Source of the DNA: an uncultured Roseivirga sp.
Lineage (GTDB): Bacteria; Bacteroidota; Bacteroidia; Cytophagales; Cyclobacteriaceae
Assembly (NCBI GenBank): GCA_947493005.1
Contig: CANLOY010000003.1
Coordinates: 248,001 to 312,000 of the forward strand
Direction of reading: 5' to 3'
DNA length: 64,000 bases
Shown: positions 27,593-35,397 of the stretch, piece by piece
How positions within the stretch are numbered: position 1 is the first letter of the stretch
How the letters are laid out: every line of letters starts with the position of its first letter
Position numbers and translations under genes: made by a program
Notes under the pieces: model-generated
Databases searched by the model: none
The model's input: only the letters and a program-made list of their open reading frames with translations
What the model was told of the DNA's origin: nothing

Positions 27593-27663
27593 TTTTCATC
27601 TGACGCTAAGTAATTCGGTAAAGACTATTAGTTTTATTACCAAATAGAAATAGCTCAATCCTC

Positions 27664-28062
27664 TTGAATACGCTAACTGGTAACATAACATCTGTAGAGA
27701 CAAACGGGAGTCTTAGTCTTGTCAAGGTGACAGTAGGAACTAATGAAGTCATAGCCATAGTGATTGACACGCCCGAAACAGCTCCGTTTCTTACTACTGA
27801 AAATAATGTTAAGGTAATTTTTAAAGAAACAGAGGTAGTCTTAGCAACAAGTGAGTATGATGGAATTAGCATGCAAAATCAGCTTTCAGGAGTGATAGAA
27901 GCCATTGAACAAGGCGTGCTTCTTTCTAAAGTTGTGGTTCAAACTGATACAACATCCATTTCATCCATCATCACTACCAAAGCGCTCAAGAAACTGAACC
28001 TTAAGGTTGGTTCCCAGGCAACAGCTCTAATTAAAACCAATGAAATCATGCTTTCAGAATGA
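27664..28062 (+). CDS. Double Mop/TOBE-domain molybdate-binding protein
   Basis: A 132-residue protein made of two TOBE (Mop) repeats, about 2-65 (NTLTGNITSVETNGSLSLVKV) and about 71-131 (NQLSGVIEAIEQGVLLSKVVV). The start is TTG at 27664: no in-frame ATG precedes the second repeat, and the first repeat begins directly at this codon. Stand-alone di-Mop proteins (molbindins) bind molybdate and may store it in the cytosol. Its stop overlaps the start of modB by four bases, tying it to the transporter. Confidence 0.8.
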   Translation: MNTLTGNITSVETNGSLSLVKVTVGTNEVIAIVIDTPETAPFLTTENNVKVIFKETEVVLATSEYDGISMQNQLSGVIEAIEQGVLLSKVVVQTDTTSISSIITTKALKKLNLKVGSQATALIKTNEIMLSE

Positions 28063-28733
28063 TAGACTGGGCACCGATCATATTAACCCTAAAGCTAGCT
28101 TTTGTTACAACACTTATTTTGGTAGTTGTTTCAATTCCAATTGCCAACTGGCTATCGCAAACGAGAACAAGGGTAAAACCAATTGTTGAAGCATTTATTA
28201 GCATGCCCCTTGTGCTTCCTCCTACGGTGCTCGGTTTTTACCTACTAATAGCCTTCAGTCCTAACAATGCATTTGGAACCTGGCTTGACGAATGGCTTGG
28301 TTTAAGACTGATTTTTTCATTCGAAGGTCTGGTGCTTGCATCAGTAATCTATAGCCTCCCGTTTATGGTTCACCCAATTCAATCAGGCCTATCAGGTTTA
28401 CCCGATTCCTTGAAAGAGGCATCATACATACTTGGGAAGTCAAAACTTCAAACTCTCACCCATGTTTTATTGCCGAATATCAAGAAACCTTTACTCACTG
28501 GAGTAATTCTTTCATTCGCACATACTATGGGGGAATTTGGAGTTGTTTTAATGATTGGTGGCAATATACCTGGACAAACCAAGGTAGCTTCAATTGCGAT
28601 TTACGATGAAGTTGAGTCTCTAAATTACAGCAATGCTAATACATATTCATTAGTGTTACTTGCTATAACTTTTACAATTCTTCTGATAGTATATTCAATT
28701 AATAGCGGTCACTTTAAACGTTTTTGGAGATGA
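28059..28733 (+). CDS. modB: Molybdate ABC transporter permease ModB
   Basis: A 224-residue inner-membrane protein with about five membrane helices. It has the ModB pattern: WLSQTRTRVKP, MPLVLPPTVLGFYLL, the EAA-type loop LKEASYILGKSKLQTLTHVLLP and AHTMGEFGVVLMIGGNIPG. It forms the channel for molybdate with ModC. The start overlaps the Mop gene (ATGA) and the stop overlaps modC (ATGA), so all three are translationally coupled. Confidence 0.92.
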   Translation: MIDWAPIILTLKLAFVTTLILVVVSIPIANWLSQTRTRVKPIVEAFISMPLVLPPTVLGFYLLIAFSPNNAFGTWLDEWLGLRLIFSFEGLVLASVIYSLPFMVHPIQSGLSGLPDSLKEASYILGKSKLQTLTHVLLPNIKKPLLTGVILSFAHTMGEFGVVLMIGGNIPGQTKVASIAIYDEVESLNYSNANTYSLVLLAITFTILLIVYSINSGHFKRFWR

Positions 28734-29602
28734 TTGCTATATCTGTGCAAAAGCAATTGCTGTCTGGTGGTGGTGAAATGTCACTTGATGTTTCTTTAAA
28801 TTTTAAGAGAGGTTCTTTTACAGCTGTAAAAGGGAAATCAGGAGTAGGAAAAACTTCGTTATTGAGAATGATAGCTGGTTTGATGACACCAGATAAGGGT
28901 AAAATCAAGGTGTTTAATGAAACATGGTTTAATAGCTGGTCTAAAGAGAACCTCAGCATTCAAAAAAGGTCATTGGGTTATGTATTTCAAGACTATGCTC
29001 TGTTCCCAAACATGTCGGTGTTTGAAAACCTGAAATTCGCTTTGCACAAAACTGATGACAAACAAATAGTGAATGATATTCTGGAAGTAATGGAACTTGG
29101 CAGCCTTCAACATGTAAAGCCAGACAAACTTTCAGGTGGACAAAAGCAACGCGTGGCTCTAGCAAGAGCGCTTGTTAGAAAACCAGAAATACTATTGTTA
29201 GACGAACCGTTGGCCGCCCTTGATGTAGAAATAAGACAAAAGCTACAAGATTATATTGTTGACGCCCATAAAGAATTTGACTTGACAACAGTCATGGTTA
29301 CACATGACACAGGGGAAATTCTTAGAATGGCAGATAAATTGGTAATTATCGAAAATGGAAAGGTTATCAAGCAAGGCTCTCCTTCAACAATACTAGCTCA
29401 GAGAAGCATTAGCGGCAAATTTCAATTTACTGGAGAAGTTATTTCAATTGAAACAGAAGATGTAGTAAACATTGTTTCGGTGTTAGTTGGAAATGAGCTG
29501 ATTAAAGTGGTAGTGGATCAAAATGAAACCAGTACCCTATCCATTGGAGATAAAGTACTGGTAGCTTCAAAAGCCTTCAACCCGATAATTCAAAAAATAT
29601 AA
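28730..29602 (+). CDS. modC: Molybdate ABC transporter ATPase ModC
   Basis: About 290 residues. The start at 28730 (ATG overlapping the modB stop) is preferred over a TTG six bases earlier. The ATPase domain has Walker A GKSGVGKTS, the signature LSGGQKQRVALARAL, Walker B ILLLDEPLAALD and the switch His in VTHDTGE. A C-terminal TOBE/Mop segment (GKFQFTGEVISIETEDVV) binds molybdate and is expected to give feedback control. It ends the operon, one base from a convergent gene. Confidence 0.92.
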   Translation: MIAISVQKQLLSGGGEMSLDVSLNFKRGSFTAVKGKSGVGKTSLLRMIAGLMTPDKGKIKVFNETWFNSWSKENLSIQKRSLGYVFQDYALFPNMSVFENLKFALHKTDDKQIVNDILEVMELGSLQHVKPDKLSGGQKQRVALARALVRKPEILLLDEPLAALDVEIRQKLQDYIVDAHKEFDLTTVMVTHDTGEILRMADKLVIIENGKVIKQGSPSTILAQRSISGKFQFTGEVISIETEDVVNIVSVLVGNELIKVVVDQNETSTLSIGDKVLVASKAFNPIIQKI

Positions 29603-29603
29603 G

Positions 29604-29993
29604 TTAATCAGCTGCTTGACCTGCACAAGGCTCAACTATCCTAACATTGTAGCGTTCTTCTGGCATATTTGCTGGTAAAGCAAGGCAAACTCCACAACTT
29701 CCAGTATCAAGGGAATCTGTTAGAGCTATGAAAAAAGTATCGCCAACCTTATCAGGGTAATTATCATCACATGGAATTAAAAATGTACTGAATACATTTC
29801 TATGCTCTTTACCATCCGTATCTGTCCATGAGCCCAGCTCCTTATTGAACGAATCATCAACTACCTGTAAAACAGCATTCCCACATATCTCCGTCATTAA
29901 TTTGACCTCTATACAGTTAGGATCAATCTCACTATCACAACTATTGAATAAAAAAAGGCTAAGCCCGGCTAAACAAAAAATAAGTCTCTTCAT
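29604..29993 (-). CDS. Hypothetical cysteine-rich lipoprotein
   Basis: A 129-residue protein with a lipoprotein signal ending FLFNSCDSE. The mature part has about seven further Cys residues (PNCIE, EICGN, IPCDDN, GSCGVC, EPCAG), suggesting disulfides in the periplasm or outside the cell. No family is recognised. It converges with modC, with one base between the stops. Confidence 0.6.
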   Translation of the reverse strand: MKRLIFCLAGLSLFLFNSCDSEIDPNCIEVKLMTEICGNAVLQVVDDSFNKELGSWTDTDGKEHRNVFSTFLIPCDDNYPDKVGDTFFIALTDSLDTGSCGVCLALPANMPEERYNVRIVEPCAGQAAD

Positions 29994-30061
29994 GATTTAA
30001 AAATTAATTTCTGCCTATACTGACCCAGCCCTAATTAAAAAGGTTGGAATGTTAGCGGGTA

Positions 30062-30418
30062 TTATTCTTCTTTTCGGATTTCCTTCTTCATAAACATAAA
30101 GTATATCAAGAAACCCAATGAGGCAGCAGTAATCACAATACCATAAGCGGCTGTAGAGTCGTAATAAAAATCCATGGTATTAATAATAATAAGCCCAATA
30201 CCACTAAAGAATAAAATCAACCCCCATTTTAAAGAACTATAATAGCTTTCCTTACCTCCTTCTTTCAAAAGCTCCATAGCTTCCTCATTGATCAAGCCCG
30301 ACTCAATCATTCTTCTTCTTAATCTATAATTAGTAATCCCTTTAATAATGCCAATAGTGGTAAAACCTGTAAAAGCAAAAGTGATTAGTACGGTCAACAC
30401 AATATCAAATCCTTCCAT
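30062..30418 (-). CDS. DUF6249-like small membrane protein
   Basis: A 118-residue protein. It has an N-terminal membrane helix (IVLTVLITFAFTGFTTIGII), a basic/acidic cytoplasmic stretch with RRRMIESGLINEEAMELL, and two more helices (WGLILFFSGIGLIIINTM, YGIVITAASLGFLIYFMF). The helix, RxRMIEsGl and two-helix layout resembles DUF6249 proteins, which often sit near ECF sigma factor genes. It is divergent from such a gene here, with a symmetric intergenic region between them. The function is unknown. Confidence 0.65.
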   Translation of the reverse strand: MEGFDIVLTVLITFAFTGFTTIGIIKGITNYRLRRRMIESGLINEEAMELLKEGGKESYYSSLKWGLILFFSGIGLIIINTMDFYYDSTAAYGIVITAASLGFLIYFMFMKKEIRKEE

Positions 30419-30469
30419 GATTCATTTTTTAATTTTCATTTGCCTCATCAGACAGCAAGGTATTTTCTA

Positions 30470-30536
30470 ATGTTGCAGTTTCTTTAAAAAAATATAACGA
30501 TCTTTTTTTACAGTCTTTCAGACTGTGCTGCAACAT
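30470..30536. promoter_or_regulatory. Nested inverted repeats before the ECF sigma gene
   Basis: ATGTTGCAG (30470-30478) and its exact reverse complement CTGCAACAT (30528-30536) flank a second hairpin, ACAGTC-TTTCA-GACTGT (30510-30526). They lie in the 148-bp divergent space between the DUF6249-like gene and the sigma factor gene. They could be operator half-sites or a leader RNA structure; the sequence alone does not say which. Confidence 0.45.
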
Positions 30537-30566
30537 ATTTAATTAATTACTTGTCTCATCACTCAA

Positions 30567-31127
30567 ATGGATGATCGGTCGCTGGTTAAGAGCGTTTTAA
30601 AGGGAAACCAACAAGCATTTGAGTTTCTGATTCGTAAATATGAAAAACTTGTTTTCCATATGGTTCAGAAGCTAACCAATGATCAGGTTATAGTGGAAGA
30701 GTTGGCTCAAGACATTTTTATGAGAGTTTATGAGAAACTTCCTGGATTCAGGTTCGATAGTAAGCTATCCACATGGATAGCTACGATTGCCTACAGGCAA
30801 ACGATCAATACTCTGAGAAAAACAGGAAAGATAAGTTTTCAAACGTTGGAGGATGCTAACGAAGATCGATTCTTTGTAGAAACGCAAACTCCTCAGAAAA
30901 TACTGGAGTCATCAGGTGTTTCAACATTTATAAGAGAGCACATCAATATGCTACCAGCGCATTATCAAAACATACTTCACTTGTATCATATTGAAGAAAT
31001 GACTTATCCAGAAATAGTTGAAATTACAGGAATGCCAGAAGGAACTGTAAAAAACTATTTGTTCAGAGCTAGAAAATTGCTCAAAGAAGCGTTATCCAAA
31101 CACATGCAAAAAGAAGAGCTATTATGA
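30567..31127 (+). CDS. ECF-type RNA polymerase sigma factor
   Basis: A 186-residue sigma-70 family protein. Region 2 spans about 8-80 (FEFLIRKYEKLVFHMVQ, VEELAQDIFMRVYEKL, STWIATIAYRQTINTL). Region 4 spans about 125-178 (MLPAHYQNILHLYHIEEMTYPEIVEITGMPEGTVKNYLFRARK, quoted here only as its span). Regions 1 and 3 are lacking, as in ECF factors. It overlaps the next gene by four bases (ATGA), the usual arrangement with a membrane anti-sigma partner. Confidence 0.92.
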   Translation: MDDRSLVKSVLKGNQQAFEFLIRKYEKLVFHMVQKLTNDQVIVEELAQDIFMRVYEKLPGFRFDSKLSTWIATIAYRQTINTLRKTGKISFQTLEDANEDRFFVETQTPQKILESSGVSTFIREHINMLPAHYQNILHLYHIEEMTYPEIVEITGMPEGTVKNYLFRARKLLKEALSKHMQKEELL

Positions 31128-31522
31128 AGAAACATAAAGATATCAAAGATCAGTTAGGCTTTGAGCAAACTGTATCAGAAACCGACAAACAGCTCTATGA
31201 ATTACTCTTCAAAGAACTGGCAGAAGAAGACACTGTATCCATCAAGTCTGGTTTTTCTCTGAACGTTATTCAACGAATCAGGATAAAGCAAAGAAAAGAA
31301 GCTAAAAGAGAAAACCTCATGTTTGGACTAGCCATAACTGGTGTGTTACTTTTCAGTTTTCTAGCTATCAAAGCTGTTACCTCCTTTTTTGAGGGCTCTT
31401 CATTTATCTCATTTAAAATACTGTTGCCGGCCTTAAGCTTCGGAATGTTGATTCTTGTTTTTCAGTTAACTGACAACCAGTTACTGAAAAAGAAAAGAAT
31501 AAACAGACAATTGAAACTTTAA
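31124..31522 (+). CDS. Membrane protein, candidate anti-sigma partner
   Basis: A 132-residue protein with a charged N-terminal cytoplasmic part of about 65 residues, then two predicted membrane helices (LMFGLAITGVLLFSFLAI and FKILLPALSFGMLILVFQL) and a basic tail. No zinc-binding anti-sigma (HxxxCxxC) motif is present. Translational coupling to the ECF sigma gene suggests that it controls that factor, but this is inferred from position only. Confidence 0.65.
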   Translation: MKKHKDIKDQLGFEQTVSETDKQLYELLFKELAEEDTVSIKSGFSLNVIQRIRIKQRKEAKRENLMFGLAITGVLLFSFLAIKAVTSFFEGSSFISFKILLPALSFGMLILVFQLTDNQLLKKKRINRQLKL

Positions 31523-31534
31523 GTTAATATGGCA

Positions 31535-32560
31535 TTAATCAGTTTTAAACCTTGAATATGCCTTGGGGAATGAATTCTGACCTTCAAAGAAATAAGTTCT
31601 ATACTTTACAAATAGCTCATATGGTTTAAAAACCAGCCTATCGTAATTATCAATTTTTAAACCGACTTGTCTCGCTATTTTATCACCAAGCAAGTAGATC
31701 ATAAATGTCTTAGTAAAGCCTTCCAATTGAGAATCTTCAGTCGCTTTTTCATAATATCTATATAATGCGTCTGCAAGCTTTATACCTGTTTGAGTTGGTT
31801 CAAAGTGTCTTGCCCTAATAGCTTTTTCAAGATTAAAAGCTTTTCTGTTATCATCCGGAATCAAACTAGCTTCAACTCCCATCAATAAACCAACTTTATT
31901 CCAATAACCGATATAGCGAAACGCCCTTTCCGGATCTAAAAAACTACCAAGCTTTCTAAGCCCTCTCACCGTAATCAGCGAAAAAGATAAGTTAATATTA
32001 ACCAAGTCTTCCTGATTTAACGGTTTTCCGAATGCCTCAGTATCCCAATCACCCGACTGATGAATGTTCCAGCGGATTATAGCATTCTTTAGCCTAGCCT
32101 TCAATATGCTGACAATAGCTTTCCCCTTTGGTTGGAAAGCTCCTTCGCTCATAACATCTACTACAAACGATGCATTCTCTTCCACCCAGGTTTCTGGAGC
32201 GTCTAAAACTCCATCAGTTCTTGTCAAAACCTGAGCACCAATAGTTGAAGCGTAACAGTAAGGCACAGACATGAAACCTAACAACAACATGATATCTGAC
32301 GAATAATGATCGAAAAAATCCTGTCCTTTATCCAGCTCTTCTTGTGAAAAGCCTTCAGCCGTTTTCTTTAAGTCTTCGAAAAGTTCCTTCAGTTCAGGGC
32401 TCGCGCCAGATGGTAAAACAGACTTGTTTTCTGTTAGCTTATCCAGATGCTCAATAAGTAATTCTTTGTTATCAGGGTAATAACTATCAATAATCTTATC
32501 TGCAGCAGGATCCTGCTTATCTCTGTATGAGTCGAGATGTTCGTTCGAGTAAATTTCCAT
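31535..32560 (-). CDS. MpaB/rubber-oxygenase-like (DUF2236) protein
   Basis: A 341-residue all-alpha protein. The family pattern is in the middle: SVPYCYASTIGAQVLTRT, the ARLKNAIIRWNIH helix, DWDTEAFGKPLNQEDLV and LSFSLITVRGLRKLG. Relatives are b-type haem oxygenases such as latex-clearing protein, and MpaB of mycophenolic acid synthesis. A His in the RWNIH segment is a plausible haem or partner residue. No signal peptide is seen. It converges with the sigma-factor unit (12 bases) and has no obvious pathway neighbours, so the substrate is unknown. Confidence 0.75.
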   Translation of the reverse strand: MEIYSNEHLDSYRDKQDPAADKIIDSYYPDNKELLIEHLDKLTENKSVLPSGASPELKELFEDLKKTAEGFSQEELDKGQDFFDHYSSDIMLLLGFMSVPYCYASTIGAQVLTRTDGVLDAPETWVEENASFVVDVMSEGAFQPKGKAIVSILKARLKNAIIRWNIHQSGDWDTEAFGKPLNQEDLVNINLSFSLITVRGLRKLGSFLDPERAFRYIGYWNKVGLLMGVEASLIPDDNRKAFNLEKAIRARHFEPTQTGIKLADALYRYYEKATEDSQLEGFTKTFMIYLLGDKIARQVGLKIDNYDRLVFKPYELFVKYRTYFFEGQNSFPKAYSRFKTD

Positions 32561-32802
32561 GTTGTAAGTGCGTAATAGAATCTAAATAATAAGGTTTCAG
32601 GCAAAAACTTGTAAAATTTCAGAGAAAATATCTTGCTCAAAAAATTAGCAATCGATTTTTTTCACCTCATAAATATTTATTAATCAGATATTTAAAAACA
32701 AAAATAAGAAGTAATAGTTAAATACCAAGAAACCGCTTCTATAAAGGTGCTTTAAACATCAAATCCTGTTTCTTATCTTTCCTTTTCCAATTTTTAGAGC
32801 AA

Positions 32803-33675
32803 ATGAAACTAGCTACTTTAGGTACTTTATTACTCCTGTGTATCATTCAACTTAATGCACAAAACTCCCCTCCCGATACAGACATTTTTGTGTTTGATCT
32901 TTCAGAGAATTCAAATGATATTTCGATCTCTAATGGTAGAAACATCACCAAACGAAAGGGGTATGATAACCAACCATCATTTTTCAGTAACGACCTATTG
33001 ATGTACTCATCATTCATCGATACACAAAATGATATTATGATGATTGACCTAAGGACTGGTGAACAAACAAACCTTACCAAAACAAAAGAAAGCGAATACT
33101 CTCCTTATAGAATCCCTTCTACTAACAGCTTTGCAACTGTAAGAGTTGAAGAAGATGGTACGCAAAGGCTCTGGAAGTTTCATCTTAAGAGTCAAACAAC
33201 TCCCAGTCTTGTTTTCGATGATATTGCCCCTGTTGGTTATTTTGCATGGAACAAAAAAGAGGTATTAATGTTTGTACTTGGCAGACCTGCGAGCCTTGTG
33301 ATTTCAAAAGCCAAACGCTCGAAACCTGATACAATCATCAACAATATTGGAAGAACTATCAAACTAATACCAGGAACTCAAAACTTTGCTTTTGAACGTA
33401 GGGAAGAAAACGGAACTATATTCATTTACAAGCTGAACCGTTCCGATAAAAGTTTTACAAAAATCGTTGAAAAACCTGCCAATTCCAGCGATTGGGGAAT
33501 TACTCAGCAAGGAACATACATTACAAGCGTAGGGTCTAAACTCTTGAAATTCAACCCAAAAACAGATAAAGAGTGGCACTTGTTGACTGACCTCGAACAA
33601 ATTGCTACAGGAGCAATCAGTAGAATGGCAGTGAGCAAGGATAATAAGCGTCTGGCACTTGTTATTAATCAATGA
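32803..33675 (+). CDS. Secreted TolB/PD40-like propeller protein
   Basis: A 290-residue protein with a Sec signal peptide (LATLGTLLLLCIIQLNAQ). It has repeated blades resembling WD40-like/PD40 units: NQPSFFSNDLLMYSSF, DIMMIDLRTGEQTNLTKTKESEYSPY and GAISRMAVSKDNKRLALV. It is probably periplasmic and has no catalytic motif. A TATCTTTC box 22-29 bases before the start is close to the Bacteroidota -7 consensus. Confidence 0.65.
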   Translation: MKLATLGTLLLLCIIQLNAQNSPPDTDIFVFDLSENSNDISISNGRNITKRKGYDNQPSFFSNDLLMYSSFIDTQNDIMMIDLRTGEQTNLTKTKESEYSPYRIPSTNSFATVRVEEDGTQRLWKFHLKSQTTPSLVFDDIAPVGYFAWNKKEVLMFVLGRPASLVISKAKRSKPDTIINNIGRTIKLIPGTQNFAFERREENGTIFIYKLNRSDKSFTKIVEKPANSSDWGITQQGTYITSVGSKLLKFNPKTDKEWHLLTDLEQIATGAISRMAVSKDNKRLALVINQ

Positions 33676-33815
33676 TTGATGTTCGAATTTTTTATCTCGA
33701 AACTATTTCGGAAATTCAGGCTGATTTTTATGCGAAATATGGATTGTCAATAGTGATTTAATCGTATTATTGTTATTATTTAATAGTTTTCAATTTCATT
33801 ACAACAAAGCAAATA

Positions 33816-34871
33816 ATGTTCAAAACCTACACCTTCCCCAGTGTATTTGAAGGAAACAATACAGATTTAAGAAACGTATCTCCAGACCTTATAAATGGTC
33901 TTAAACTATATCATAACGGAGATGGATATGTTATTGGCAACCTTGCATTAACAGAAGGTGTGTCTCCTCATAGAAATATCAATAGTGCTCCAGATGAACT
34001 GGATTACCACCTTTTATTGAAGTCAGGAATGTTAGTAGCCAATCAGAAACTTGGCAACCCTTTAACCGTTTCTACTGGTTTTCCATTCTCCACTTTTCAA
34101 TTGTATAAGGAAACAGCAGCCAACCTGATCAATACACAACACATAGTTGAATATGATGCTGCTACTTACGGTGGAGGCGCAAGAAAGAATGTTCAAATAG
34201 ATATTGACAATGTTCAGGTAATCCCGGAAGTTATTGGCTGTGCAATTGCCTTAAGAAAAGGCATTCAAAATGCTAGTGGAAATTTCTTTGTTATGTCTTT
34301 GGGCTATGGAACACTTGAGGGTTTATTGAGCACAGAAGGTGGTATAGTCCAAAGAACATCACTTTCAACTTATGGCTTACGTTATGCTGTTAATCTTTTA
34401 GAAAAAGAGCTGGCCAAAACTTATTATCTGGAATTAAAAACTGAACATCAAATTGATGCAGCTTTTCAAAAGGGTGTTATTTTCTTGAACAGAAAACGAA
34501 TTGATATTAAGGGAATTAGAGACAAGGTATTAAAGCAATACTATGAAGATGTTATCTCCCCTGCTATGAGAAAAGCTTTCAATGATAATGACTTCACAAT
34601 CTCTCATAACATGTATCTTGCTGGAGGTGGAGCCATGTATCCTGAATTGATCGATTGTTTCAAAAGAGAATTTCAGGATGTACTTGAACTTGAAGTAGCA
34701 CATGAGCCTCAAAGCTTAGCAAGTAGAGGATATTGCATCAACTCCGCTCAGTTAAACGGTGGTGTAAAATCTAATGCTGTAGGCTTGGATATTGGTAATG
34801 CGACAACTATTGTTTCGGTTTATGACGAAAACAATCTAAGTTCTGAATCTTCAATTCCTGCTGAGTATTAA
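33816..34871 (+). CDS. Actin/ParM-like ATPase with circularly permuted motif order
   Basis: A 351-residue actin-fold protein. Motifs occur in the order connect-1 (IPEVIGCAIAL, from 136), phosphate-2 (FFVMSLGYGT, 157-166), adenosine (YLAGGGAMYPEL, 267-278), connect-2 (PQSLASRGY, 298-306) and then phosphate-1 (VGLDIGNATT, 322-331) near the C-terminus. In ParM, MreB and actin, phosphate-1 is at the N-terminus. Here the protein begins with YTFPSVFEG, the segment that normally follows phosphate-1, and no such motif is encoded upstream in frame. The phosphate-2 Asp is Ser161. The stop codon shares one base with the ATG of a bactofilin gene, suggesting a cytoskeletal role. The fold call is fairly sure; the permutation is read directly from the motif order. 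Confidence 0.8.
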   Translation: MFKTYTFPSVFEGNNTDLRNVSPDLINGLKLYHNGDGYVIGNLALTEGVSPHRNINSAPDELDYHLLLKSGMLVANQKLGNPLTVSTGFPFSTFQLYKETAANLINTQHIVEYDAATYGGGARKNVQIDIDNVQVIPEVIGCAIALRKGIQNASGNFFVMSLGYGTLEGLLSTEGGIVQRTSLSTYGLRYAVNLLEKELAKTYYLELKTEHQIDAAFQKGVIFLNRKRIDIKGIRDKVLKQYYEDVISPAMRKAFNDNDFTISHNMYLAGGGAMYPELIDCFKREFQDVLELEVAHEPQSLASRGYCINSAQLNGGVKSNAVGLDIGNATTIVSVYDENNLSSESSIPAEY

Positions 34872-35332
34872 TGAGTAGAAAAGAATCTGGATCTGTCAAC
34901 CCATCAACTTACATTACACAAGTAAGGCATGGGAGTGTGATTTCCGGTAACATGAAGTCGGAACACAGTATTCGTGTTGATGGCTTTGTTACGGGTGATT
35001 TAATCTCTAAGGAAAAGATCATTATTGGCGGTCATGGAGAAATTGGGGGCAACCTAAGCGGAACAGACATTACTATTGATGGTTATGTAAATGGTGATGT
35101 CATTGCCAATGGTCTAATCCATATCTCAAAGAGCGCCAAGATTTTTGGTAAAATCTATGCTAAGCGCATTTCCGTGGAGAATGGTGCAGAGATGAATGGA
35201 AAGGTGAATGTAGGTGAGACAATGGAGATTCCAGAGTTAAACACCAGTTCGCCATCACGCTCAACCAAGAATGCTGTACTTTCCCCAAACAAGGAAGATA
35301 AAAACGATAATTATGGAAATGTAGCCTGGTAA
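34871..35332 (+). CDS. Bactofilin (polymer-forming cytoskeletal protein)
   Basis: A 153-residue protein with the bactofilin beta-helix core, about residues 17-115. It has successive short beta turns (GSVISGNMKSEHSIRVDG, GDLISKEKIIIGGHGEIGG, GTDITIDGYVNGDV, AKIFGKIYAKRISVENGAEM) flanked by flexible, Ser/Asn-rich ends. Bactofilins polymerise without nucleotide and act as scaffolds for envelope enzymes. It is translationally coupled to the actin-like gene (TAATG). The last codons form part of a terminator stem, so the operon ends here. Confidence 0.93.
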   Translation: MSRKESGSVNPSTYITQVRHGSVISGNMKSEHSIRVDGFVTGDLISKEKIIIGGHGEIGGNLSGTDITIDGYVNGDVIANGLIHISKSAKIFGKIYAKRISVENGAEMNGKVNVGETMEIPELNTSSPSRSTKNAVLSPNKEDKNDNYGNVAW

Positions 35333-35350
35333 GTCCAGGCTTTTCTTTTC
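35323..35350 (+). terminator. Intrinsic terminator of the actin-bactofilin operon
   Basis: AGCCTGG (35323-35329), loop TAAGT, CCAGGCT (35335-35341), then TTTCTTTTC. The upstream arm includes the last bactofilin codons and the loop includes part of its stop codon. Confidence 0.75.
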
Positions 35351-35368
35351 CACTCCCCTTTCATATTC

Positions 35369-35376
35369 TATATTTG
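35369..35376 (+). promoter_or_regulatory. -7 box of the tyrS promoter
   Basis: TATATTTG matches the Bacteroidota housekeeping -7 consensus TAnnTTTG. It lies 21 bases before the tyrS ATG and directly after the bactofilin terminator. No clear -33 TTTG was found. Confidence 0.5.
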
Positions 35377-35397
35377 CCCTCCAAATCTTAATAGCAC

